NCBI GenBank assembly: GCA_963931865.1
Contig: OZ007509.1
Location: forward strand, 1,501,978 to 1,565,977
Direction of reading: 5' to 3'
Length of the DNA stretch: 64,000 nucleotides
Source of the DNA: Axinella damicornis
Lineage: Eukaryota; Porifera; Demospongiae; Axinellida; Axinellidae
The position numbers and the translations under genes are program-made. Each line of letters starts with the position of its first letter. Within the stretch, counting starts at the first letter, position 1. Below are positions 23,501 to 35,114 of this stretch, piece after piece. The notes under the pieces were generated by a model. The model was not told the DNA's origin. It saw only the letters and a program-made list of their open reading frames with translations, and did not search any database.

Positions 23501-26500
23501 ACCATTTAGTGAACGGTTTTGTGCTTGAACAATTTGAGCAAGCTATTGGAGAATGAGAGCGATCTGGCACCAATTTGTGAACGGTTTGAACAAAGCCGTT
23601 GAATTGAGAATGAGCCCATTTACTGCGGTGATTGTATGATTTGAAGGAGCTAAGACTGAAATTGCTAAAATCAGTACCTGCCAAATCTGAGGTACCTTCA
23701 ATTTGGTACTCGCAATTGATAGTAGCGTTGAGGTGGATTTATCCCAGTTGACGAGGTATAACGTCATTCCCAGGACATTACCACGTCCAGTTTACTCAAT
23801 ATGTCATTGTGGATAATAGAGCTCGGGGAATTGACGTTTGCCGGGGTTCAATCGCTTTACTGATTTCTTACCTGATGCTCAACACTTGAGTGTGGTACAC
23901 AAGTCTGCAGTGTCTGATATTCTCAATGCGTGGTCGCATGCGTAACTGCTCAGTTCAGACACGTAGTAGTGTACAGCGGCTTACATTTAAATCTTTCACA
24001 GTCTTTGCATGGAGGATACTCTTCAGGATGCATTGAAAGTGCAGTGCAGCCTTCTGATCCCACGGAGGAACGCTGTGGAGCGACTTTGCATTACATCATA
24101 CGAAATGACAGCACGTGTGATCTCGTCCTACCTCCCTGCATTCCAGCCTGTGTTACGCGGGATTCACTGGAGGAAGTGGTTTGTGGATGAAGCCTCATTA
24201 TCAGCTGAGGAGATAAGGCAGTACTGCCTTACCGGGGAGATCATGGCCTAGTAAATGCATGAATGGAACTTGAAGTATTCAATTCAACCATACAGTGGAC
24301 TCCTAATGTGCAATTAGAACTTGCCACCGAGGACAACATGGTTGTGACATCACAATGGTAACTTGTTGGAGTTCTAGATACACCTACCTATAGCAGGCTC
24401 CACCGTCGTCTGACATAACCTCACTCCAGTTCTAGGAGCCATTGCCTGGATACACCTTCCTGTAGAAGGCTCCATCATCGTCTGACGTAACCTCACTGCC
24501 GTTCTTCTGAGAGTCGGGGGAGAAGGGCTAAAGTCCTGCCCCCCCCTTCCCCCCCTCCCCCTCCCCCCTTCCCCCCTCCCCCCTCCCCCCTCCCCCCTCC
24601 CCCCCTCCCCCCTCCCCCCCTCCCCCCTCCCCCCCTCCCCCCTCCCCCCTCCCCCCCTCCCCCCTCCCCCCTCCCACTCATAAAAATTTAAACAATGAAG
24701 CCAAAGCATTCGAGCCACAGTACCGACTCTGTTTGGGAGATGTTTGTACACAGCATTCATCACTGTAGAGGTGGGTGACTGGGTCTTCATTCCCGGCAGC
24801 TGTACACCATCAAACAGAACCCAACCAACACCGTCAGAGGGTCGGTACAGTTTACATGAAGCACCACAGCTGCACAGAGGAAGGCTCCATGTCCACAGCT
24901 CCAGCGTCAGGGGCCTGAGCATTCAGCCTATACCAAAGAACCAAGCTGTAGAACCTTCCTCCCCCTCGTCCCTTACCCTCAGAGTCAAGTCAAAGAGTAA
25001 GACTAGAATACACATTCCTGATCAGGCTATCCGTCATTTGTGGTTCCGCGCATCACACCACTAACCTTGATCAGGTTTGCTTGAGATTTTGTAGACACAT
25101 GTTCTAGAATTGTGGCATGATGTACCAGCAGGGCTACACGTGCTGCTATAGCTCACAATCGCTAATTGTATTGTCCCTGTTTACTACACGTTTGTTGTTA
25201 CATCACAATCACGTAATTACAATTATGGTATTTACTTGCAGTGTTTACTGCATGTTTGTTGTTCCGTCACTTCCTGTTTACTCCTCTCTGGGGATAAGAA
25301 CTGAAGTGAGAGTAATTACTTCATGGTAATTGAATTAAATGTTTTGCATCACCACAGCTGCAAATAATATTTACTGGGGTACTGTTTCGGTGTGGAATCA
25401 CTGTACACTTGTACACACTCCATATTTGGTTGTAGGGACAATTATGAACTGAAGCCCCGTCCCACTGAAGCCTGGTCTCGTTGCGGGGGTCTGGGCACGA
25501 AACGAGCTGAAACCTTAAGCTTTACCTGAAACACCTTTGCTTCCCATGCACACATTTGGTTGACATACAGCTGAATATTTCCAGAGAGGCTGGGTCTTCC
25601 TCCCCCTCTGCTCCGGCTGCCGAGCCGTTCCGGAGGCTCACAGGAAAGAGGGCACAGCATGTGCAGTGCAACCCCATCCATGTTCCCCCCCGAGGAGAGG
25701 TATTGATCACCCTGTCCCTCACACCTCCCACGGGCTGCCACTGGACCGACGGAGCTACCAGCGCTTGGCAGGTCATGCCAGGTGTGTGTGTGTGCATGCG
25801 TGCGCATGCGTGCATGTACGTGTGTATGCGTATGTATGTGGGCTGCATTAATGCTATATGTAGTGGTGTGCATACCAAATAAGGTATGTTTTTGAGCCAA
25901 AATTGGCACATTTTGGAAACCACTTTCGAACCATTTTGATACGTCAATTTTGGGATTTAAAAATTTGGCATTGGGAATAGAGAACATTGCGAATGAGATA
26001 TGAAGCTGTGGATTGTGCCATTGTGGTCAGCATAACAGGAGCTTTCAAATGATGTCCTGAAAATGATTTTTAATTTCTGTCACATTTTTGTCAAAAATCG
26101 CACTCAGCCAAAGGCTAGATATCTCAGACTAGGAGTGAGATATGAAGCTGGGATTTGCACCATTGTGATCAGCATGAAAATAACCTACAACTGATGTCAT
26201 AAAAACGATTTTAATATCGGTCACATTTTTGCCAAAAATCACACTTGACCAAAGGCTATAATCCATGGTTTTTCATGATTTTGGGTCAAAATTCAACCTA
26301 TGGCAAAATGTACATCATTTGAAAGCTCAATTCATGCTGATCACAATGGTGCAAATCCCAGTCTCGTATCTCATTCCTAGCCCAAGATATATGGGGTTTG
26401 CGTCAGCGCGCAAACCGAGGTTAACGGCTATCACAAGCGGCATCCGGTTCATTCTGCAACTTGCCACCAGTAATTGGGGCAAGTTGGCTACCCAGTCATC

Positions 26501-29500
26501 CAGCCAACATCTAGCCACAATCCAGAGCCTATACTACTCAGGGGCGGCGGCACGTATTTACAATTGGGGGGGCAAGCCATGCAGTGGCGTAGCCTATGCA
26601 CGCTGCTGAAGGCAGCGCATAGAGGTGCGTAGCGCCGATCAGTCCGCGCGAAGCGCAGAAAAAAATTTTCGCCTTCATTTTTCAGATATCAGGATAGGCT
26701 CTCGTGGCACCTTCGTGCTTTGTACTGCGCGTTCCAGATGTATGAGGATCGATGCTGCGCCAGATCAGCAACTCAATTCGCGTACATCACAAAGTTAGCA
26801 GAGTCAGCCTAGTACTAAGTATAGGGCAGCCGTTGACTGTTTAATAGTAGCTAGCTAAGGAGTTAGGGGGGGCGATGCCCCCCCTATTTTTGGGGGGGCG
26901 CTTGCCCCCCTTGCCCCCCCCGTGCCGCCGCCCCTGCTACTACTGCTACACGCAAAGGGCCGGATGTGGGTGTGGTCATTCTCACAGCCATGCGCGCGCA
27001 CGTACCACACGCGCGCACCTTGCGCGTGGTCTTTCTCATAGCCATGCGTGCGCACCTCGTGGTAGCTTTCACCAGCCAGCTAGCTAGTCCTAGAGCCTTG
27101 TCAGTTTACCCACCCACCTACACCCACACACATACACACAGTCAAAATAATATAAAACTACAAAAGAATGATTATAATAAAATAAATAAATAATAGTTGG
27201 GGGGGGGGGGGGGGGGGTAATTCCTACTCTGCATGACCGTAGTATCCATTACGTATCTAAAAAAAAAAGTTGGCGAGATATGAAGCTTGTTGTTGTGCCA
27301 TTGGATGAACCTTCAAATAAAATATCGGTCACATTTTTAAAAATCACACTTGACCAAAGGCTGTTTTTTTTTTCGGTCAAACTTCAACCTACAGCAAAAT
27401 GGACACCATTTGAAAGCGCTGATCACAATGGTGCAATTCCCAGCCTGGTATCTGAAATGTGCTAATGAAAATTAACATCAGTATCCGGCCAATTTGGGCC
27501 TACGTACTTGCCCCCTTCAGTAAAGTAGTAGCCACCATTCACTGTGGTAAGTGCAATACGAGGGTCACCATAGCAACAGACATTTCAGCTGTCCCAATGG
27601 ACTGCACTGGCTTGCAATACAGCTTCAGTACTCCCAATCTGTATTCTTGTTGGCCTTGTAGGACAACTAAGCGTTCTTATAGTGAGATAAAAATATTGTA
27701 GACACACCTCCACCCTCCCTCCCTCTCCTTCCTCCCCTTCCTGTCTCCCTCCCTCTCCTTCCTCCCCCCTGCCTCCCTCCCTCTCCTTCCTCCACCCTCC
27801 CTCCCTCTCCTTCCTGTCTCCCTCCCTCCCTCTCCTTCCTCCGCCCCTCCCTCCCTCCACCCACTGTGACAGATGTTGGGCCCTGGTACTCACTCAAGGA
27901 CGGACAGAAGACGACTGGGAGTGTATCCGAAAAGGACGGTGACATCACGGTAGCCCTGAGTACCCACATCCCACCTGGAGAGCCTAGCTGTACCTTTCAG
28001 GTTAGTCTGATCCTTGTTCCACTGCTGTCCATGTGTGGGAACGTGTCAGCCAGTGGGTTAGCAAATTTTCGGAAATGGTTCAAGTGATAATGTGTGTGAA
28101 GATGTTTAGGTGGAATGTTGGCAGAGGAGTTTGTGAATTGTAGCCTTGTTCCCAGGCCCACAGATAGTTTGTTCCATGCAAGCATATGAAATAATTATCT
28201 CTTCCAGGTGTTTGTAACTTGGAGGTGGCAAATATTTCTGCCAGAATTCGGAGTTGATTGTTACACTAACGTCTTGCTACATATTTCCGTATAAAGTTTG
28301 GATGTATGTGTGTGCATGCGTCAGAATATACACTTTGGCCTGCAACGATGTAGGGTTGGGAGTGCACAACTTCACAAGAATACCTTGTGGCATGTAAACC
28401 TTTTGTAGTGGCTGTCCGGGGCATGTAGTGAGGGAGAGGTCTAGGTTGTTTCGTACCCCACCTGTTGTGAGGTATTCCAGTCTCGCAGCCTGGACAGGGT
28501 AGGGTGTGAGGTATTCCAATCTCGCAGCCCGGACAGGGTAGGGTCCAGTAGACTCTCACGTTAAACGTTGTCGTAAATGTTCAGTGCGGGTGGGGTGATT
28601 CGAGTGCCTGTACTACATACACGGGTACAATGTAGCCGGAAATTGCTTTTTATGACATCCAATGTTTTAACTCTTCTCCCTATTAGTGGGGTGTGGTAGA
28701 AAACAGAGTTGTTTTACTACAGCAAAGTGGCTATACCCATGGCAACACAGCTAAATCCATTTTTGGCAGGGGCGTATTGGCAGCACTTGTGCCAGCTGCA
28801 CATATGTGAAAGACCACAGACTGCCCCTGCCCCTAATTGTTAGTGTCCTTAATTAGCTCTCAGAACTCATTGTACTGAACTGAAGATACCAGCTTGCATA
28901 GTCTTGGATTTCAGCCTGACAGAAAGTGAAAGAGATGAATGACCATCTGTCAACACCCACAAAGGAAGCAGAGGTGGATAATTAGTACACAATGAACTGC
29001 AGCTGTGGCCCACGAGGCAGAGGTTGAGGCAGTGTTTTATTTCTGTCATGAACTGCAGCTGCATTTAGTGAGGCGGAGGCAGTGCTTTATTTCTGTAATG
29101 TGGGGAGCAGTTCCACATATTGCCCTCTTATTTGTGCCCCTACTTAATTAGCTCTCAAAATGCATGTGCTTCCAGCCTCATACAAAGGAGGAGACTTTCT
29201 CCTCCTTCCCCTATGGAAGGGGAGGGGAGAGGGGCCCTTGTAGCCTGCCCATAGGATGGATGAAGATATTGTGTCCTGCCTGTGAGAAATACCCCCCCCC
29301 CTTCTCGGTTGTATTGGTAATCAAAACACCAGCTACATGTTCAGAGAGTGGAAGAACAAATTATTCTGAATAATATACAGTCGGAAAACCAATGCACTCT
29401 GCTGTGTCTTGTTCATGTCAGGTGGAGGTGATGCTATACTTCTGTGAGCAGTCCGGGCTATGCCACATGCAGGGAGCCATCCTGGACATCCCTCTGGTCT

Positions 29501-29574
29501 CCAGTGACACGACGGGGGCTTCTGCTGCAGCCACAGTCCGTTACACACCTCAACTGCCAAAGGTTGCCATTTGA
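20576..29574 (+). CDS. NHLRC2: NHLRC2 homologue, C-terminal part
   Basis: Exons seen: 20576-20784, 25571-25781, 27873-28000 and 29422-29574 (stop TGA 29572-29574). The first encodes an IKVVNP strand and then a classic NHL blade (FSEPGGLCVGPGGTTLFVAD, followed by TNNHAIRVLD). The others give the C-terminal beta domain of NHLRC2, e.g. GEVLITLSLTPPTGCHWTDG and VEVMLYFCEQSGLC. NHLRC2 is a thioredoxin-like plus NHL-propeller protein needed for animal viability. The thioredoxin domain and most propeller blades are absent here. The exon phases (1 into 0) show that at least one exon between 20785 and 25570 was missed. Within the first exon a single-base frame break is needed near 20604 (ACGAAGGTTTGTAC) to join IKVVNPVTK to QTLAGTGD. 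The gene may be truncated by a misjoin or may be a relic. Confidence 0.82.
21380..21610. repeat. dispersed repeat C (copy 1)
   Basis: It shares with 33765-33990 the words CAGCTACTCTTTATTAAG, GCTGAAGT(C/T)TTCTTCCAG, GAGTGGAAAAA, AATGAAGCAC and ATATTTCCTTCCTGTGGAGATATAGG. The two copies are in the same orientation. Confidence 0.85.
22245..22860. mobile_element. 616-bp element with TTAACCCTTTAA terminal inverted repeats
   Basis: TTAACCCTTTAA at 22245-22256 is matched by TTAAAGGGTTAA at 22849-22860. The interior has a GC-rich core with a G run at 22426-22450, and no transposase. An inverted partial copy lies at 800-1175, so this is a family. It sits in the NHLRC2 region intron. Confidence 0.75.
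24537..24675. repeat. (CCCCCCT)n microsatellite
   Basis: An almost pure C/T tract with a 6-7 base period. The Gly-rich open frames on the minus strand are artefacts. The minus-strand reading next to it (24680-24922) has a longer frame with LPGMKTQ, but no family is recognised. Confidence 0.9.
25860..26415. repeat. dispersed repeats B + A
   Basis: Repeat B words (CCAAAATTGGCACATTTTGG) are followed by two diverged units of repeat A. The A unit includes GAGATATGAAGCTG, GATTTGCACCATTGTGATCA, GCATG and CACATTTTTG(T/C)CAAAAATC, then an inverted unit with AAAATTCAACCTA and AGCAAAATG. The A+B pairing recurs at 43325-43765 and 61535-62380. Confidence 0.85.
26541..26934. mobile_element. 394-bp element with GC-rich terminal inverted repeats
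   Basis: GGGGCGGCGGCACG at 26541-26554 is the reverse complement of CGTGCCGCCGCCCC at 26921-26934. Inside the tips are GGGGGGGCAAG and its complement. The flanks TACTACTCA and CTACTACTG could be a short target duplication. No transposase. It sits between two pieces of repeat A. Confidence 0.75.
27240..27465. repeat. fragment of dispersed repeat A
   Basis: GCGAGATATGAAGCTTG, TCGGTCACATTTTT, AAATCACACTTGACCAAAGG and GATCACAATGGTGCAA match the A family at 26150-26400 and 61780-62010. Confidence 0.8.
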
Positions 29575-31421
29575 GACACGTCCTGTTCTATTAAACTGCC
29601 AGCATGCATGTAACTTGATCTGGAACCTGACCCTTGCTCAGACTGCATATAGTGTTTCAAAATCCGAGGTTGGGGGGGTGGAAAAATCAAGTCATCTCGT
29701 TTTCCTAATCTAATAGTAGTAGTATTTTGGCAACTGCCTTGTGTGTTGGTCACCAGTGCACAATTGTAATCTAATGATCACTCAAATTTGTTCAGCTGTA
29801 TTTTGTCTAAGATTTCCTTTTTGTAAAACATTTCACCTTTTGTGTCAGTCACCTTGTGAACTGTTAGTGATATTAACTTGAGAACTGTTTGCTGTCAGAA
29901 CGTGTTCATCTTGTGCGGGCCTTAGTCTCGTTCCCAGACCCCAAACGCGCACACGCGAGACTAGTGCGGGCCTATGCAGTGTTTTCACTTGGCAACGTGT
30001 CATACTTGGGCTGCTGCGGCTAGCTATGTATCTACATGACAACTTTGAAGTGGTGTGACCTTGAAGAAGAAATTGGCCCTGCATTGGAGATGCAGCATTC
30101 TTGGGTTATCAAGAATGAACTGAAGTGAAAAGTGTACCGAAATGTTCAAAGGAATAATTGCAGCTCGCACAAAATGATAGTGCAGTGATAGTATAATCAC
30201 CATGCATCAGCTTGAGTTGCCATAAATGGCATTGCTCAAATTTGTTTTTCTGGAAGCGGAGGTTTCATGCAGGCAGGTCCTAATGCACTTTCAAACCAGT
30301 GCAACCGGCAATCTATCTTGATTTTTTTTTTGTTACCTCTGAGGGGGTAATTACCATGATGGTGCCTGGAGAATGCAGAGCCTATTTTAACCAGGTCCCC
30401 CAGGACGAACGGCTTTACATCCCCTCCAAAGAATCAATGAAAAACACCTTCAACAACACACCTACTCATTTGTTAGGGTAGAGCTGAGTGCAGTGAGTGG
30501 ACCCCTGGAAGAAGCAGTTCTATTATCTATGCTTGAACCAGCAACCTTTTCCATTAGCAGTCGAATGCTTTAACCACTCGGCCACCAACCATCCCCTTGT
30601 TATGGTCAGGTGTATAGAGCAAGCCAAATTGTGCAGTTACAGAGTGGCCCTCAGTACCTCCTCCACTTGGGAACAAGTTAACAGGGCTATTGCAAAGTGT
30701 TCGAGAACAAAGTTCCGAAGCAATTGCTGTTAATTGTTGCCGATTTACCAATAAGCACCTCCTAAACCAGCTGCACGACCACCACCCTGTTGGTGTTTAC
30801 TTTTGTGGGTTCTGGGCTGTGTACATATACCACACTCTGGGGATGCAGTTACATACATTGCATGCCAAGCCTAATATCTAGTTCCTGTTGTGAGGTTCGT
30901 ATTAAAGCTGAAGTGTTGGTGAGCTGCCTCAGTCAAGCAGGCTGAACTGAAGTGGTGCACATTGGAGTCTAATCGCAAGATTGTTCTGAAACTTAAACTT
31001 GTGCTGTGTGCAAGCGATTGTTATACCACCTTCCCACCTAACAAGGTAAACAGTGTAATTGTATAACGTCATAATTATTTTGTAAACTCTTAACTTATTC
31101 TGTTAGTTAATTTATTTAGCGACAAACTGAAGGAACATGTTAACGCGTACGTTCACGGTTACGGTGAGCTAATGTGTGCGATGTTTGTTGTAGGTAGCTA
31201 ACTGTACGTTAGTCGACCAAGACACGTACGCTTTCCTTACAAGCCGGGTGCGGTTGTCGTCCGATCGCTAGCTCCGCCCAATACAAGCCCCACCCATAGC
31301 GCTTGCATTACACAATGTTTGTACTTCCGTCTCCACCACAGGCGCCGTCCAATCAGATTCATCGAGCTGTTGACGTAGCATTCTTTGAGTATTTGGAATT
31401 CCTGGGGGAGCGCTTGCAAGG
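29575..31421. other. intergenic region
   Basis: No exon could be supported. It contains a small GTCTCGTTCCCAGAC foldback at about 29924-29962 and a tRNA-like segment at about 30525-30595. The last 100 bases form the presumed promoter side of the 31422 gene. Confidence 0.5.
30525..30595 (-). repeat. tRNA-Ser-like sequence (SINE head or tRNA pseudogene)
   Basis: On the minus strand GTGGCCGAGTGGTTAA forms a good A box, GACTGCTAATGG resembles the anticodon loop of tRNA-Ser(GCU), and GGTTCAAGC resembles a B box. The acceptor stem and the Ser variable arm do not pair well, so this is more likely a SINE head or a relic than a functional tRNA. Confidence 0.5.
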
Positions 31422-33048
31422 ATGTCCGACCGCAGTCATAAGCGTTCGAGGTCGTACTTTAACGTATTCACAGTTGTAGATGCAGAACCGCAGCCGTCCA
31501 AACCCACCGAGCAACAACTCCAAGAAATTCGAGTCCAGCAACTTCGAGGGCATAGAAAATCCAACTCCGCAACGTTAACGATACCTGGATCAGTGAAGTT
31601 CTCAGTGACAGGCGACACTCCGAACAAGCAACCAGAGTTGGCATTCACGGGTGTATCCAGCAGCAGTATTGCAAACACTACCACGATGGCGAGACCACGA
31701 TCACCACAGAAGAAACACGACACGAGTTCTGACAAGATGGAGCTCCTCCTGGATCAGAAGCTGCTAGCCATTCGGCAACAGCTGGTGAGTGTTAGGTTGC
31801 ATGGTGCTGGACGTACAAGCTGCGTGCAGCTAAATTATTACATTTTGGGCGACAGTCTATCATAACTGTTGTTGGAAACTCGTGCCATCTATGTAAACAG
31901 AGCAGTGGTTTCCTTTTGGGCTGCATGCATAAGTTAAATTACCCACTTTTACTCCAATAGCTACTGACCTAACAAAGTTGGCCCTTGCCAGAATTTGACT
32001 TTCACGATTTCCTTCTTCCTTCTTGTACCTCTCCCCACCCCACACACAGAGTGCGCTTAGCAGTGACAGAGTTAAAATGGAACAACAAATGGAGGACCTG
32101 ACAAATGGGATTCGAGAGGCACGAACACAGTGCAGTACTAGAAGGTACTCTCTCATCTCACAGCCCAGCACCACATCACTGCGAAGAGTGCACAGTGTTG
32201 GCGAGGGTCAAACAAACGGTACTAGAATTGCAAGACGTAGTAGCAAAGACGACATCGACGGCCCTCCACCAGAGGAGGACAGCATCTGCTCAAAGTCATT
32301 TGGCAGCACCCCCCGGGAGAGTCTTTCGGACAGCCCACTTGCCGCCCATAGGAGTTTCAGTGATACTTCATCCATACGGAGCTCGACCTCTTCGCACAGC
32401 TATTCAGCAAGTCGGTCCAGTAGATCGTCCAGTTTTAGTATCCCAAAGATTGCAGTGTCCAGCCTCAGCAATGATGTGTTTGTAGAGGACTGTTCCACCA
32501 TCCCAGAATTACCTGAATCTCCAAGATGGTCTACATCCAGCTTATCTCTTTTCTCCAGAGAGTCATCATTATCTCCGTCAGTAACTTCAACCCCAGATCT
32601 AATCAAGAAGCCTATACGAAATCTCAATCATTCTTCCCTCCGGTCGCAAAGAAACTCCCTTCCCGAGGTGATCCTGAACCAACTCAGACACGAAGGAAGC
32701 TGTGAAACACTCAGTTGCTGTGATAGTCTGTCACAATTGAGTTCCTGCACAGAAGAAGGCTCTCCGCAAACCGGCAGCACGTTGATCCTCAGAAGAAGCT
32801 CACTAACTGGTCAGATGGAGCACATTCGAAGGCCAAGAGAACTTAAGAAGCAGGTGAAGAGAAACTCGAGCTTCAGTAGCTCTGCAAGTGAAAAGTTGAT
32901 GGCACCAGGATCTGGACTGCTTTCATCCAGTTTTGGAAATTTGAGAGACGCACCTCGTATGGACTACCAAGTCCTGAACAAGGCCCACAGATCGCACCGA
33001 CGCAATAAAAAACGGGTCATCCTGTCCAGTGTGGAGACCACTGTATAG
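31422..33048 (+). CDS. Ser-rich, largely disordered protein with a short coiled coil; family not recognised
   Basis: Two exons, 31422-31784 and 32050-33048, join in phase (CAG CTG|GTGAGT ... CACACAG|AGTGCG) to give 453 residues ending in TAG. The start is the first ATG of a frame opened by MSDRSHKRSRSYFNVF. Residues 105-145 look like a coiled coil (MELLLDQKLLAIRQQL, continuing across the junction). The rest is rich in Ser, Arg and Pro with many RxxS phosphorylation-like sites (e.g. IARRSSKDD, LILRRSS) and a very basic C-terminus (HRSHRRNKKRV). Codon use and the clean intron argue for a real gene. I cannot name a family; a cytoskeletal or signalling scaffold is only a guess. Confidence 0.75.
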
Positions 33049-33511
33049 TCCACTATATGTTATGCATGTGTTGTGCCATTCCCATCTTCATGAACAGTCC
33101 ATGGCATGCTTCATGTTTTGTTGTGTCTTGTATTCAAGTGCGATGGTGTTATGTAACGATGTTGCTTTAATTGTCTCAGATTAACTATCAAAAATTACAA
33201 CAATTACAATGCGCTTAGCGTTCTCACGAAAGAATGTCCACGTCTCTCTTCAGGTGTAACTTGAGATATGACGGCAAATTGCTGCATGTGTGTACAAAGC
33301 TTTACAGGGAGAAAAAAAACACAACTAGTTGCTATGTTTTGGTATAGTCAAAGGGCTTCCAGGATATTTGATCTCAATATCCTTGAAGGTCATACCTATA
33401 CAAAGCCTGGCCCACTGATCAATGGGATCGGTCTGAGGTCAGTGTGATGTAATCTGCACTAGTGACACAGCACCCAGCTTCCCTGGCCCTGTCCACATCA
33501 GCAAGCAGTGT

Positions 33512-34266
33512 TCACCACACACCCCTTGGCTTCCCACCATGCAGTTTATACAGCTGCAAGTCACCAGCTGTAGGGTTCACAAGGTTAATTGATGGAACCA
33601 CACCGCTGGTAACCAAGTGAATTTTCCAGTAGCCATCATAACCCACAGGTCCAATGTCAGCATTGAGTGAAACAGATCTGGTTGCTAGGCAACATGATAC
33701 CGTGGACATTTCATAGAAAATCACTTCTTTGAGTTCAGTACTTCGTAAATGTACTTAGGTGCAACTCACTTATAGGCGCATATTTGCTATTAGGCGCAGG
33801 TTCGATTCTCATCCCAGCTACTCTTTATTAAGAGCTGAAGTTTTCTTCCAGAAATTCTGCCATTTTTGATCCTATTGAGTGGAAAAAAGCTATAATTTGA
33901 AATGAAGCACATCTCGCTTACAGGCACATATTTCCTTCCTGTGGAGATATAGGTGCACGAGCCTAATATCCAGCGGTTACGGTGAGTTGCAATATATTCT
34001 TGGTGTTCAAAGCCCTGTCTCCAATGGTTCCCAGGTTTCAATGCACCATGGAAACATCAGAGCTTCCGAGCCCATATTAACACTTGGTAAACACTTGCTG
34101 GTATGATGCTAACTGCGCCGCAAGTCTGATTGGTCCGCTCAATGAAACACCAGCCATACTGATAAATGGACACTAATTGGTCATTATACCCACTTAGCTC
34201 CCAATTGGCAGCATTGTAGAGTAGTTCATTGAGAGGAGAAACCTTTCCAGTCACATTGCATTCTGT
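33512..34266 (-). CDS. possible fragment of an extracellular protein (two exon-like blocks)
   Basis: On the minus strand, 34095-34266 follows an acceptor (CACCCACAG) and encodes a Cys-containing stretch with CNVTGKVSPLNELLYNAANW and YGWCFIERTNQTCG, with N-glycosylation-like sites. 33512-33722 encodes ADIGPVGYDGYWKIHLVTSG and ends in TGA at 33512-33514. Composition is protein-like and unlike the surrounding repeats, but repeat C lies between the blocks, no start exon was found and I do not recognise a family. It may be a gene relic. Confidence 0.3.
33765..33990. repeat. dispersed repeat C (copy 2)
   Basis: Matches 21380-21610, for example in CAGCTACTCTTTATTAAG and CCTTCCTGTGGAGATATAGG. Confidence 0.85.
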
Positions 34267-34607
34267 GGGTGATTTCCATGGCTTGGTTACTAGACAAGGC
34301 AGCTAGGCTGAGAGCCACCAAGTATGGAAATGGCCCAATACCGAACGATGAGGCTTCCTTATGCACAAACCTGTGTGGTGCCAATTCTGTGCTCATAGTT
34401 CACAAACAGAAGGAAAATTCTCACGCATTGGCACTGGATCACAAATGGTTACACACATCAAATTTGTGCTCAAATATTTGTGGCTATCCTTAATTGTTGA
34501 CTTACTGGAGTGCAGTTATTGTTTATTGACCACTGACGTGTTTTGCTACCCCTTTGATTATGCACACGCATGTTGGTGAAATGCACACGTCCACAATGTT
34601 TGACAGA

Positions 34608-34642
<35 letters not shown>

Positions 34643-34902
34643 ATTCCTGCGCATACGTAACTTGTAGACTGTGATCAACTAATCATAAGACATTGTATGT
34701 ACAGTGGTACAGTGACACACTAGTCAGTGATATACGGATCGCTGATACTATACTGACAGTCTGACAGTGATAGGGCATCGTATTTATTATGGCAATAGTT
34801 CTAGTTGCGAGGAATAACTTTGTGACTATACACACCTGTAGCTAATACTGTGTACACAAAATTCATATGATATCCTACCTAGGCTGATCGCTGGGCTAAT
34901 GT

Positions 34903-35068
34903 CTATGGCTTCTCTAGGAGAGACTGGCCGGACATTTCGGGAGGGATGTCCTGGCCCATGATGTGTAGGAGGGTGGGGGCTACGTCTGAGAGACCAGGGT
35001 TATGGGACAACTGCCGGAACTTGTAGCTACCCCCATGCATGCAGAATGGCACTGGGTGGGAGGGAGGG

Positions 35069-35114
<46 letters not shown>

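Larger units (their letters stand above)
33049..34902. other. region downstream of the 31422 gene and of the phosphoglycerate mutase
   Basis: It contains the 3' flank of the 31422 gene, two possible minus-strand exons (see 33512-34266), dispersed repeat C copy 2 (33765-33990) and a homopolymer of about 30 G at 34611-34641. Confidence 0.5.

Noticed and set aside
23930..24251. Two overlapping + strand frames (86 and 80 codons), one Cys-rich, after a plausible TTTCACAG acceptor
   Set aside because: Tested as the missing NHLRC2 exon; neither frame resembles the family and neither has a matching donor and phase. Left unassigned.
24374..24922. 182-codon minus-strand frame
   Set aside because: The lower half is a (CCCCCCT)n tract; the upper half (LPGMKTQ region) looks protein-like but matches no family that I know and has no start or splice support.
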